26,719 bases of DNA, taken from a bacterium. Its GTDB lineage: Bacteria > Verrucomicrobiota > Verrucomicrobiia > Chthoniobacterales > Terrimicrobiaceae. Below, in pieces: positions 7,041-15,299 of the stretch. The notes under the pieces are model-generated. The model had not been told where the DNA came from and made no database searches. It saw only the letters and a list, made by a program, of their open reading frames with translations. The stretch covers positions 1 to 26,719 of the forward strand of contig RFZT01000002.1 in assembly GCA_009920585.1 (NCBI GenBank), written 5' to 3'. Numbering within the stretch: position 1 is the stretch's first letter; each line of letters begins with the position of its first letter. Position numbers and translations under genes: made by a program.

Positions 7041-9437
7041 ATGCGAGTTCATCCTGTCATTTATTATTTTTTCAAAAATTTCATCCGCCTGGCGCTGGTG
7101 GTGATTTTTGTGGGCGTTCCTGCCGCTGCGTATTACTTGCGCTTTCAGGGCATAGGCTTTGGAGCCAAGGAAGCTCTAGGGGCCGCATTAAGCAGTCCGC
7201 TGGTCGAAGTTCAAATAGGCAAACTGGCACTGGATCCCTTTATCGGATTGCTCGCTAAAAATGTGGTTGTGCGTGAAACGAAACATCACGGACGGACATT
7301 GGGCACTCTCGACACGCTGGCTATCTCACTCAATCTTAGCCAACTCATGCACAGGTCTCTGATTGTTGACCGTCTGAGTCTTTTCAACGCTAGCGCATCG
7401 ATTCCTCTTAACGAAAACGATCCCGCTGCTCGATTGAAAGTCGAAGATATCCATGGTGAGATCGTGATACTCGGGGACCGCCTGCGACTGAGCCTGCTTG
7501 AGGGTGTCATTGCGGGAATTCAGATCAAGATCAGTGGAGAAATCCTCAATCCTTTGGATTTTAAAATGGAGCCACCAGCTGACAATGCCGACGCAACGAA
7601 TCCGCTCGCCGCATTAAACTCTGTCACGAAGACTTTGGCGGAATTTTCCTTTCCCGACGGACCGCCTGTCTTTGTGGCCGATTTTGAAATTGATGCCACT
7701 CATCCGGATTCCCTTAAAGTACCGCATTTCCGTTTGTCATCACCACGCATAGTCCACAAAAAAGGGAGCCTTGCTTCTCTCAACCTCTCGGGTGAATACG
7801 CACAGAGCATTCTTCGCATTCCGATCATCCAATTGAAAGACAAGCAAGGCAGTCTACAGGCCTCTGGGGAATGGGACCGCAATAAATCCAAATCGACAGT
7901 CTCTTTAATATCCTCGCTCAATCCGACCTCCTTGCTGCATTCCGTAGCGCCAAACAACGGGGAAATACAAAAACTTAATTTCACTGAACCTCCGCGTCTT
8001 GATGCTGAAATCGAAATGATATTCGGTTCTGAGAAACCAGAGTTTCACGTTACAGGCAGCTTTGCGGCCCCAAGCATTCTTTTCGATACGGTCAGCTTTA
8101 CTGATGTGGGGTGTAGTTTTGCTTGGAAGGATGGGCTTTTTTATGCGCGCGACATTCTTGTGAAGACCCAACGCGGCGCCCTCGAAGGAAATCTCTGGAT
8201 CGCCAAAGATGACCTTCGCATCGTATTGCACAATACCATCCCGCCGACTGACATTACACCGCTGGTAGGGACAAAGGCTCGCGACGTCCTTAACAGCACA
8301 GAGTTCACTCAGACTCCCGACATTACGGTTTCTCTGCAATCCCCGAATCTTGACTTCGCGAATATGCGTGGAAAAGGACATCTCAAACTCGGACGAACCG
8401 CCATGAGGGGAGCTTGGATGGATCGTGTGGAGTCCGATTTCGAAATCTCCAATGCGTGCGCCACTTTCAATAATATCCTCGTTGCATCTGGTGACGGGCG
8501 AGCTTCAGGCATCGTTGCCTATGATGTCGGTAAGCAGGAGGTTCGCCTTGAGAAAATCCGCTCCACCCTTGTTCCGCTTGATGTGATGACATGGATCGAT
8601 CCTAAGATTGCAAAAACAATCAGCCCTTATCGTTTTCACTCCGCACCGAGCCTGGTCGTTCAAGGGAAGGTTCACATGCGCGACCCGACGAAAAATAACC
8701 TCGCCATACAAGTCGAGTCCCCTGCTGGTCTGGACTACGATCTCCTCAACAAGACGCTTTCATTCGGACGCACGAGTGCAAAAGTGGACATCCTCAATAA
8801 TAGAGTGGTCGCTAACGTCAAAAGAGCCGACCTCATGGGCGGTAACGTAGCCGTGGAAGCTAATGTCTCGATCAATCCTTTAGATCCCGTATTCAGCGCA
8901 AATCTCACACTCTCGCGTGTTAATTTTTCGAAACTCACCGATCTCTACTTTGGCTACGATGACTCAAAGGGCGTCCTCAGCGGCAAATATCAATTCAATG
9001 CACGGATGAAAGAAGAGTCCCAGATGATCGGCAAAGGGAGTCTCCGAATCGAAGACGGCAACGTCTTTGCGATTCCGCTTCTCGGCCCATTTTCCTACAT
9101 TCTGGGGACGGTTATTCCAGGTGTCGTTTACAATCATGCCCGCACGGCTACGGCGGATTTCACCGTCGCGAACGAAAAAGTCACAACCAAGAACATCGAA
9201 ATTCAAGGACGAGGTTTCAGTATGTATGGTGATGGAAATATCCATTTACTCACCGGTGGCTTGGACATGAGCATGCGTATTAATGCGCAAGGAATCCCTG
9301 GACTCGTTTTTTTTCCTGTCAGCAAGCTTTTCGAATACTACTCAAATGGCACCATGGCGGAGCCAAACTGGAGCGCGAAAATCATCCCTCGCATCCCAGC
9401 CCTCGGCGGCACACCAAAAAAGCCAAGCGACCGCTAG
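7041..9437 (+). CDS. AsmA/TamB-like (DUF3971-type) envelope protein
   Basis: The protein has 798 residues. A single N-terminal transmembrane segment at about 13-33 is followed by a very long beta-rich periplasmic region with alternating hydrophobic strands (for example S-L-I-V-D-R-L-S-L-F-N-A). The C-terminus resembles the AsmA-family end region (G-N-V-F-A-I-P-L-L-G-P-F-S near 675, then I-E-I-Q-G-R-G-F-S-M-Y-G-D-G). Relatives form groove-like bridges thought to move phospholipids between inner and outer membranes; I infer the same general role. It starts 8 bp after priA. Its stop codon is interlocked with the stop of the convergent gene in the four bases CTAG. Confidence 0.72.
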   Translation: MRVHPVIYYFFKNFIRLALVVIFVGVPAAAYYLRFQGIGFGAKEALGAALSSPLVEVQIGKLALDPFIGLLAKNVVVRETKHHGRTLGTLDTLAISLNLSQLMHRSLIVDRLSLFNASASIPLNENDPAARLKVEDIHGEIVILGDRLRLSLLEGVIAGIQIKISGEILNPLDFKMEPPADNADATNPLAALNSVTKTLAEFSFPDGPPVFVADFEIDATHPDSLKVPHFRLSSPRIVHKKGSLASLNLSGEYAQSILRIPIIQLKDKQGSLQASGEWDRNKSKSTVSLISSLNPTSLLHSVAPNNGEIQKLNFTEPPRLDAEIEMIFGSEKPEFHVTGSFAAPSILFDTVSFTDVGCSFAWKDGLFYARDILVKTQRGALEGNLWIAKDDLRIVLHNTIPPTDITPLVGTKARDVLNSTEFTQTPDITVSLQSPNLDFANMRGKGHLKLGRTAMRGAWMDRVESDFEISNACATFNNILVASGDGRASGIVAYDVGKQEVRLEKIRSTLVPLDVMTWIDPKIAKTISPYRFHSAPSLVVQGKVHMRDPTKNNLAIQVESPAGLDYDLLNKTLSFGRTSAKVDILNNRVVANVKRADLMGGNVAVEANVSINPLDPVFSANLTLSRVNFSKLTDLYFGYDDSKGVLSGKYQFNARMKEESQMIGKGSLRIEDGNVFAIPLLGPFSYILGTVIPGVVYNHARTATADFTVANEKVTTKNIEIQGRGFSMYGDGNIHLLTGGLDMSMRINAQGIPGLVFFPVSKLFEYYSNGTMAEPNWSAKIIPRIPALGGTPKKPSDR

Positions 9438-10204
9438 CGAAATTCCAAATTCGCTACAAGAGGGAGGTGATCGGAGACATCCGTATGAATCACGCGGCAT
9501 GATTCGAGGACGAATTCTGAATTAAAGAAAATGTGATCTACTATGTAGGGGCGCCTGCGCCAAGTGATCTCCGCGTTTTGAGCTGTATGGAATCCCACAT
9601 CGGCAAATTGCTGAACGATACTCTCCTCAGGCGCCGAGTTCATATCCCCCGCCAAGATCGTTGCTCGACCCGAGTGAAGTTTCAGTCGCTGCTCAATGAA
9701 ATTACGTTGCTCCGGATGCGCGTCACTTGAACTTCCGATCATAAAAAATGCCTGAAGGTGCGTGTTCATCAATCTGACATCTCGACCATCAATCGTTGTG
9801 CTGGCCTCGATCAGGAGCCGAGATGAGGCCTTTCGCATTTTCCCTTGGAACTCAAATTCAATATCTGCCGCAGGCAAATCGATCTTTTGAAAATCACGAA
9901 GTGGAGTTTTTGAAAAAATAGCCAACCCGAGACCGAATGGAATCTCCGTGTCATTCTGAAGGGGATAAGAAAAAACCGAATCATAGCTTCCAAGCATTTC
10001 CCGAAGCCTACCGTAATTGGGCGGGGGGGTGATCTGCCGACCACCATCGAATCCTCGCTCCACTTCCTGAAGGCAAATGATGTCCGCCCCTTGCTCGTAA
10101 ATAAAGTGCGCCACCCCATCCAAGTCCATGACAGACGTAAAAGGATCGCCATCAATCCATGGCTGACCATTTTGAATGTTAAATGTGAGAATTCGAATAG
10201 GCAT
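9434..10204 (-). CDS. Endonuclease/exonuclease/phosphatase-family protein
   Basis: The 256-residue protein has the EEP fold motifs in order: T-F-N-I-Q-N near residue 7-12 (metal-site Asn), I-I-C-L-Q-E-V-E with Glu47, M-N-T-H-L-Q, A-G-D-M-N-S-A-P, and terminal V-D-H-I-F and S-D-H-L-P-L-V-A. The family hydrolyses phosphodiester or phosphomonoester bonds in nucleic acids, phosphoinositides or sphingomyelin; the substrate cannot be told from sequence alone. No signal peptide is visible, so it is probably cytoplasmic. Its 3' end overlaps the AsmA-like gene by 4 bp. Its 5' side faces the left inverted repeat of the degraded IS about 100 bp away. Confidence 0.88.
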   Translation of the reverse strand: MPIRILTFNIQNGQPWIDGDPFTSVMDLDGVAHFIYEQGADIICLQEVERGFDGGRQITPPPNYGRLREMLGSYDSVFSYPLQNDTEIPFGLGLAIFSKTPLRDFQKIDLPAADIEFEFQGKMRKASSRLLIEASTTIDGRDVRLMNTHLQAFFMIGSSSDAHPEQRNFIEQRLKLHSGRATILAGDMNSAPEESIVQQFADVGFHTAQNAEITWRRRPYIVDHIFFNSEFVLESCRVIHTDVSDHLPLVANLEFR

Positions 10205-10305
10205 TATTGAGGGCGACCTATGTCAGCACAAGAACTAGAACACGACAATTACCTAAACAAGAAAGAAGAAAAATCTCATGCGCTTTTACCAAGAAACCAA
10301 GACCC

Positions 10306-10321
10306 TCTAGCAGCCTGTCGG
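10306..10321 (+). repeat. Left terminal inverted repeat of degraded IS element (with CTAG flank)
   Basis: TCTAGCAGCCTGTCGG at 10306-10321 matches the reverse complement of 13928-13943 with one mismatch (C/T at the ninth base). The outer CTAG could be a 4-bp palindromic target duplication, in which case the element proper starts with CAG at 10311. Confidence 0.75.
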
Positions 10322-10362
10322 AATTAGCATTTAGATATGTTCTGATCCGTAATATAATAAAG

Positions 10363-10581
10363 AAACTCAACGATCTTGAAATGGAAATCAGGGAACTGCT
10401 GGCAAAGGCCGAGCGAGCCGATTCGACTCTGCTAAAAGACGGGCTGACGATTCCAAGTGAGGTTCAGCGGCGTGTGGAACGCTAAGCCGCACTGCGTCGA
10501 GCCAAAGCGGAAATGGGCGAGGCGAAGGTGACGCAATTGTTACAAAGTGCAGAGTGCTTCCTCAAGGCAAAGCCTTATTAA
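10363..10581 (+). pseudogene. IS1182-type transposase, middle fragment
   Basis: The frame encodes L-N-D-L-E-M-E-I-R-E-L-L-A-K-A-E-R-A-D-S and continues with I-P-S-E-V-Q-R-R-V-E-R, a stop (TAA 10483-10485), then A-A-L-R-R-A-K-A-E-M-G-E-A-K. This is the charged coiled-coil segment in the middle of IS1182-family transposases. The TAA probably replaces a Lys codon (AAA), giving the usual R-K-A-A-L-R-R-A-K. Upstream sequence back to the left inverted repeat shows no recognisable N-terminal transposase. The frame closes at 10579-10581, 12 bases before the kinase gene start. Confidence 0.72.
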
Positions 10582-10593
10582 ACAGAGTTTCTT

Positions 10594-13008
10594 ATGTCCA
10601 TCAGCGCTATTTCACAGTCTCTCGCTTCGCGCTACCATTTTAAGACCCTGCTTGGAGAGGGTGGCACAGGCGAGGTTTACACAGCTTGGGACAAACATCT
10701 GCGACGCACAGTTGCGATCAAGCAAGTCAAAGTAGGGAACCTCAATGGGAATGATGTTCGCAGTACCTGGCAGGAGGCCATGTGTCTGGCCACATTGAAA
10801 CACTCCAACATCGTTACCATTTACGATTTGGGAATCGAGGGGGATGTGCCCTACATCGTGATGGAGTATATCCAAGGGGAAACGCTCGAGCGCATGGTTG
10901 AATCGGCGCCTCTCGAAACCTCCGTTTTTATTGATATTGCTAGGCAATGCCTTGAGGGACTCTGCAGCGCACACCATGCAGGATTGATCCATCGAGACCT
11001 CAAACCCGCAAACATCATGTTGTCCCGGTTACCTACGGGATCCTACCAAGTCAAAATATTGGATTTCGGAATTGCAACGTTCACCCAGGACGGAAGCCTA
11101 GAAGAGCTTAAACCCGAAGACTCGGTCTCCGGCTCGATCCATTGGATCGCTCCCGAACAAATCGAAGGCTCACCGGCCAATGAACAGAGCGACATCTTCT
11201 CACTAGGGTGTGTTTTTTACTTCGCGCTAACCGGCTTCCCCCCTTTCACTGCAAAAACAAAAGAAGGTATCCTAGAAGCCAATCTGACCCACTCGGTGCG
11301 GCACATCTCCGTGTTCCGACGGGACCTGCCTCCAGCGATGGCCGACTGGATCATGGGATTGATTTCAAGAAGCCCCTCTGAACGCCCTGCCAAAGGCACC
11401 CAAGCCCTCAATGAATTGGAAATAATAACCGGGAAACGGCAGGCTTCCACCCGCAGCATCCATTACCAAGCCCCAGCACTTAAGCCCTCGAACCAGCCGA
11501 CCAGCGATGAGACTGCCTCTTTTCAATTCAATGAAATGGGCCTGCCGTCCCTAAATCAGCATCAAACGGAGCCCTTGCTTGAAGCCTCCAATCCTACCCC
11601 TCCCCATTCGAAGCCGAAAGCCAGAGGCCTCTCGGTGCTCGTTGGCACGGCAGTGATGGCGCTCATCGGCGTCTTCTGGCTCTCTGCAAGTTGGAAATCC
11701 GGTGCTGGGCATGACGCCAACCTTCCCAATTCGGGAGAGCCGGCTTTGCGAATACATGGATCCAACACGATCGGCTCAAAATTGGCCCCAGCCCTTGTGG
11801 AGGGGTTTCTCCGAAAGAAGGGGGCTACTGCAATCTCCGCGGAACAGGGCGGCACACCGATGGAGAAACGAATCATTTTTGAAATGCCAAACAAGACAAC
11901 CCTTGGCAGTGTAGAAATCCACTCCCACGGCTCAAAAACAGGATTTGTCAGCCTTTCAAATGCCACTTGCGACCTTGCCATGTCCTCGAGCGAGGTGCGG
12001 GAGGATGTTCGTGCTGATTTAATGAGCAGAGGCGTTGGCGACTTGCGGACTCCCGCCTGTGAGCATGTCATCGGACTGGATGGACTCGCTGTGATCGTCC
12101 ACTCGGGCAACCCAGTTTCGCGCCTCAATATAGACCAGATCGCCGAAATCTTCTCTGGATCGCTTCGAGACTGGTCTGAACTAGGGCGGGCAAAAGGGGG
12201 GCGAATCCACTTGTATGCACGGGACGCCAATTCCGGCACCTTTGACTCCTTCCAGTCCATGGTAATGGGAAACAAGTCCCTGAGCACGGATGCGACGCGT
12301 ATCGAGGACAGCTCGGAACTCTCGACGAACGTTTCGAACGACCCTGATGGGATCGGTTTCGTCGGGCTGCCATATATCAAAGATTGCAAAGCCATCGCTG
12401 TCGGCGACGGCGAGTGCGCTCCGCTGATGCCAACGGCCTTCACCGTGGTCACCGAGGACTATGTCCTCTCGCGTCGCCTGTTTTTTTATTCTGCTCCAGT
12501 GCCTACCTCCGCCTGGACGAGGGAACTATTGGAGTTTTCCCTTGGAAACGAGGGTCAGGAAATCGTGAGCAAATCCGGATTCATCAAACAATCCATCGAT
12601 CCCCACAGTATCAAGGTGCCGCCCGAAGCACCTCAGACATATGTGACCCTCGCCAAAGGTGCCCAGCGGCTCAGCTTGAACCTGCGCTTCACTCCCGACG
12701 AATCTCAACTGGATACCAAGGCATCGAGGGATTTGTATCGCCTTGTTGACGCCCTGACCCGCCCAGAGCTTGCAAAATCTCAAATTTTTCTGGTCGGCTT
12801 TTCCGATTCCTCGGGAGATGAGCAAGTCGATCTTGAGCGTTCCCGAAAATTTGCAGAATTGGTATCGAGCGAGTTGGAAGTGCGAGGCTTGAGTCCCCAA
12901 GGGATCGAGGCCGTGGGATCTGTTTTACCACTCGCCAGCAACTCTAATCCATTCGGCCGCGCGAAAAATCGCCGCGTCGAAGTGTGGATTAAGCCAGCCG
13001 ATAAATAA
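10594..13008 (+). CDS. Transmembrane Ser/Thr protein kinase fused to PstS-like and OmpA-like domains
   Basis: The 804-residue protein has three domains. Residues 14-280 are a Hanks-type kinase with every key residue: glycine loop G-E-G-G-T-G 21-26, Lys43, Glu61, H-R-D 133-135, Asn140, D-F-G 157-159 and A-P-E 186-188. A Pro/Ser-rich linker follows, then one transmembrane helix at about 345-366. Residues 385-665 resemble a PstS-type phosphate-binding protein (G-S-N-T-I-G-S 389-395, D-A-N-S-G-T-F 544-550, D-P-D-G-I-G-F-V-G). Residues 690-800 are an OmpA-like peptidoglycan-binding domain (G-F-S-D-S-S-G with Asp738, Arg751, A-K-N-R-R-V-E-V). Predicted topology is kinase in the cytoplasm, sensor and wall anchor in the periplasm. 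A role in sensing phosphate or the wall is inference. It lies between transposase fragments and has no clear ribosome binding site. Confidence 0.92.
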   Translation: MSISAISQSLASRYHFKTLLGEGGTGEVYTAWDKHLRRTVAIKQVKVGNLNGNDVRSTWQEAMCLATLKHSNIVTIYDLGIEGDVPYIVMEYIQGETLERMVESAPLETSVFIDIARQCLEGLCSAHHAGLIHRDLKPANIMLSRLPTGSYQVKILDFGIATFTQDGSLEELKPEDSVSGSIHWIAPEQIEGSPANEQSDIFSLGCVFYFALTGFPPFTAKTKEGILEANLTHSVRHISVFRRDLPPAMADWIMGLISRSPSERPAKGTQALNELEIITGKRQASTRSIHYQAPALKPSNQPTSDETASFQFNEMGLPSLNQHQTEPLLEASNPTPPHSKPKARGLSVLVGTAVMALIGVFWLSASWKSGAGHDANLPNSGEPALRIHGSNTIGSKLAPALVEGFLRKKGATAISAEQGGTPMEKRIIFEMPNKTTLGSVEIHSHGSKTGFVSLSNATCDLAMSSSEVREDVRADLMSRGVGDLRTPACEHVIGLDGLAVIVHSGNPVSRLNIDQIAEIFSGSLRDWSELGRAKGGRIHLYARDANSGTFDSFQSMVMGNKSLSTDATRIEDSSELSTNVSNDPDGIGFVGLPYIKDCKAIAVGDGECAPLMPTAFTVVTEDYVLSRRLFFYSAPVPTSAWTRELLEFSLGNEGQEIVSKSGFIKQSIDPHSIKVPPEAPQTYVTLAKGAQRLSLNLRFTPDESQLDTKASRDLYRLVDALTRPELAKSQIFLVGFSDSSGDEQVDLERSRKFAELVSSELEVRGLSPQGIEAVGSVLPLASNSNPFGRAKNRRVEVWIKPADK

Positions 13009-13097
13009 GGTATGCAGCCACGGGTCTCGAATGTTTCAAAATTGGCACACAAGAGTGGTGGATTTTCTCCGATCAAAATCAAAAAAATCTCTTACCT

Positions 13098-13472
13098 ATG
13101 AAAATGATAAAACCTGCGACTGAAATCATGCTTCTGGAAACACGGACCCAGCAACTGGCCGCTTTCTCCACCGATAAATCCAAACCAACGTACTGCACCC
13201 TTGGTGACAAAATTGAGGAGCTTGTTCTTAAAGTCGGCTACTCAAACGCCCAAGCACTCACCGTGGTCATCCAAATCCTCACGGTCGGGAAAGTTCGGAT
13301 CGATTTCCGTGACTACAATCAGCGCCTCCAGCTTCGCTTCTCCCAAGACATCATGAACCGCAGTGATGCTATGGAGGTTTTTGATTCCCACCTCGCGCAT
13401 CTGAGAACCACCGATTTATCCGAGGACAGCTTCACGCAAAGAATCATGATTCAGGCTCCCCGTCCCCGGTGA
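13098..13472 (+). CDS. Hypothetical protein, 124 residues, downstream of the kinase fusion
   Basis: I do not recognise a family. The ORF starts at an ATG 89 bp after the kinase gene. It encodes a soluble, mixed alpha/beta-looking protein with no signal peptide or membrane segment; a central hydrophobic stretch (Q-A-L-T-V-V-I-Q-I-L-T-V-G-K-V at about 56-70) could be a buried helix or strand. Codon use is similar to the neighbouring genes, and it lies inside the inverted-repeat boundaries, on the same strand as the kinase. It could be a passenger gene co-transcribed with the kinase. There is no strong ribosome binding site, so coding status is probable but not certain. Confidence 0.5.
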   Translation: MKMIKPATEIMLLETRTQQLAAFSTDKSKPTYCTLGDKIEELVLKVGYSNAQALTVVIQILTVGKVRIDFRDYNQRLQLRFSQDIMNRSDAMEVFDSHLAHLRTTDLSEDSFTQRIMIQAPRPR

Positions 13473-13525
13473 ACTGCATACAAATCCAAGGGTAAGACGA
13501 ACCCCACGGGCACAGCGTCAAGCAA

Positions 13526-13799
13526 TTGAAAAAAAGTAAAGATCTCCAACCTCCATCAGCGGATCCCGAGTTTGGAGAGAAGATGAAGCACCGCACATCC
13601 ACCGCAGCAGGGCGAGCAATCTACAAATTGAGTCCGCAAACGGTAGAACCCATCTTTGGAATCATAAAGGAGGTGATAGGATTCCGGCGATTTCCACTAC
13701 AAGGGCACGCAAGATTGAGTTTAGAATAGAATCTGGCCTGCCTGGCCTTACAACCTCAAACGCCTCCACATCGTTGGAACCAATCTCCGTGAAGAGTAA
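13526..13799 (+). pseudogene. IS1182-type transposase, C-terminal fragment
   Basis: The frame reads P-E-F-G-E-K-M-K-H-R-T-S-T-A-A-G-R-A-I-Y, then Q-T-V-E-P-I-F-G-I-I-K-E-V-I-G-F-R-R-F, the hallmark C-terminal region of IS1182-family transposases (the Glu in Q-T-V-E-P belongs to the DDE site). A TAG at 13727-13729 stands where Trp is expected (S-L-E-W). A one-base insertion near 13748-13750 then shifts the frame; removing it restores C-L-A-Y-N-L-K-R-L-H-I-V and a natural stop at 13797-13799. Two lesions in the last 30 codons show that the gene is dead. Confidence 0.82.
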
Positions 13800-13801
13800 A
13801 G

Positions 13802-13823
13802 AAGGGCCGAATTAGGCCTTTTT
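13802..13823 (+). terminator. Weak terminator-like hairpin after the transposase remnant
   Basis: AAGGGCC (13802-13808) can pair with GGCCTTT (13815-13821) across a 6-base loop with one G-U pair, ending in a short T run. It sits between the transposase stop and the right inverted repeat. The T-tract is partly consumed by the stem, so efficiency is doubtful. Confidence 0.3.
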
Positions 13824-13927
13824 ATGATAATAGACTTCAGATGAGAGAATTCAGACTCCGTAAAAATCAAAGAGCCCGATTTTTTAAAATGGGGAATCTG
13901 GATTTTTGACCTGCGACATTTTTTACC

Positions 13928-13943
13928 CCGACAGACTGCTAGA
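13928..13943 (-). repeat. Right terminal inverted repeat of degraded IS element (with CTAG flank)
   Basis: CCGACAGACTGCTAGA at 13928-13943 is the inverted partner of 10306-10321, with 15 of 16 positions matching. It is followed immediately by CTAG in the position mirroring the left end. The GT87 gene ends only 12 bases further on. Confidence 0.75.
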
Positions 13944-13955
13944 ATCACTGCAGAC

Positions 13956-15155
13956 CTACTCGGGGTCAGGTTTGCGCAGACCTAGTGGATCGCGAGCGAG
14001 ATAGATATCCCTAACAAGATAACAGGAAAAAACGAGAGACGCCGTCGCCTTGAGCCACAAGTTGGTCCACTTATGCAATGCCCCCCAATTTTCACACGTG
14101 AGGATCAATGCAAACCCAGACAGCCACAGAAAACGACTGAGCAGGCGTGGTTGTCTCGCGCATTCGGCGATCAGCACACCCAGAAACGGGGCTAGAAGAA
14201 CATAGGAATTTGTTTCCGTCCGAGGATTGAAGAGAACGAGGTAAAGAGCCGATAGCATCATGCAAACAAAAGCCCCTCGTGCGGCCTCATAGCGTTGCAG
14301 AGCCAAGATCGCCGCCCAGAGGGCTCCGACAGCAGCAAGAACGCGTATCCCCAACATCCATTTCGCTGCGGGCATGATCCCGAAGGTGATTAAAAGTCCC
14401 TGCACATCGCAAAATAACCGCTGGTTCGGTTGCCCAGCGACTCTCAGCGTTTCGACCATCATTTTATATTGCTCGATAACGTACTCGGGGCGGAAGTGGA
14501 CAAAACTGATGAGCCCAAGAAAAATAAGAGCTAGCCCGAGTCGGAAAACCATTTTTCGAGAATAGCAGGCGCCAGCGAGAAGACACGGAACCGCCCCCAA
14601 TGGCTTGAGTGCAAATGACAAAATCAGTGACATAGCGCTCCGGTTCCAAGCGCCCCGACCGAGATCCACAGCCGCAAAGGCGAGCAGCGCAGCCATAGGC
14701 AGATTCGCTTGACCATTCCTCGCGCAAGATAAACTGGCGGGCAAAGCCCCTACGGAGGCAACCAGAAACCACCAATTTCGACGCTCGCCACCAAAAACGG
14801 AGCACAATCTCCAGATACACCAACCAAAGAGCCCGATCGCAGTGAACCTCCAAGCGACCTCCCCCACCCTGAGTGGAAGCCATGTGTAGGGCGTGTAGAG
14901 GATCGCACAATGCGGCAAGTAAAGATACCCATGCATTCGTCCTTTGTAGATGGGATTGCCCGCCCACCATTCGATGGAGGCTTTCCGATATTCGGGAGTC
15001 ACCGTGCGTTTATTGGGTTGCGCCGCGACAAGGATCGCAATGATGGCCGCGTAAACGATCCAGATGCCTAGGGCGATCCGAAAAGCCTTGGGACTCGATA
15101 GCGCCCGCACCACAGCCATCCCCCCCTGGATCCGATCGTTCAATGTCATGGACAC
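13956..15155 (-). CDS. Glycosyltransferase family 87 (DUF2029-type) polytopic membrane protein
   Basis: The 399-residue protein has about nine to ten hydrophobic segments starting at residue 26. The N-terminal periplasmic loop contains the pattern typical of GT87 enzymes: W-W-A-G-N-P-I-Y, then Y-L-Y-L-P-H-C-A-I-L-Y-T-P. Further on, L-S-C-A-R-N-G-Q-A-N-L-P-M-A-A-L-L corresponds to the conserved G-Q-x-N-x-x-x segment. The family uses polyprenyl-phosphate sugars (as in mycobacterial mannosyltransferases) to extend lipid-linked glycans on the outer face of the inner membrane. Sugar and acceptor are unknown here. It stands alone, divergent from the broken gpmA, and its 3' end lies next to the right end of the IS remnant. 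Confidence 0.82.
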   Translation of the reverse strand: MSMTLNDRIQGGMAVVRALSSPKAFRIALGIWIVYAAIIAILVAAQPNKRTVTPEYRKASIEWWAGNPIYKGRMHGYLYLPHCAILYTPYTWLPLRVGEVAWRFTAIGLFGWCIWRLCSVFGGERRNWWFLVASVGALPASLSCARNGQANLPMAALLAFAAVDLGRGAWNRSAMSLILSFALKPLGAVPCLLAGACYSRKMVFRLGLALIFLGLISFVHFRPEYVIEQYKMMVETLRVAGQPNQRLFCDVQGLLITFGIMPAAKWMLGIRVLAAVGALWAAILALQRYEAARGAFVCMMLSALYLVLFNPRTETNSYVLLAPFLGVLIAECARQPRLLSRFLWLSGFALILTCENWGALHKWTNLWLKATASLVFSCYLVRDIYLARDPLGLRKPDPE

Positions 15156-15299
15156 GATTCAACAAGGAGAGTAGGCAACCGGAAAGCCTCAAAATTCCAG
15201 TTCGACGAGAAGGCCCGCCGTAACGAATTTTTGGATTCTTGCCAGGACGCTTCACCGACGGCTATAAAACAGCGGTCCTATTTAGAAAAAATTCACCCA

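Larger units (their letters stand above)
10311..13938 (+). mobile_element. Degraded IS1182-type element carrying a receptor-kinase fusion gene
   Basis: The boundaries are the two inverted repeats, CAGCCTGTCGG at 10311-10321 and CCGACAGACTG at 13928-13938, each flanked outside by CTAG. Inside, in the same orientation and order as in an intact transposase, lie a middle fragment (about 10363-10581) and the C-terminal end (13526-13799). The N-terminal half and about 250 central residues are missing. Between the fragments are the kinase-PstS-OmpA gene (10594-13008) and a small ORF (13098-13472). The element is about 3.6 kb against roughly 1.6-2 kb for a normal family member, and it cannot be autonomous. 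The alternative is two independent decayed copies, but the matching ends, order and orientation favour a single element. Confidence 0.65.

Noticed and set aside
11562..12452. 296-codon minus-strand open frame inside the kinase fusion gene
   Set aside because: The plus strand here encodes clear PstS-like motifs. The antisense product is Ser/Pro-rich with no domain, so it is a shadow of codon bias.
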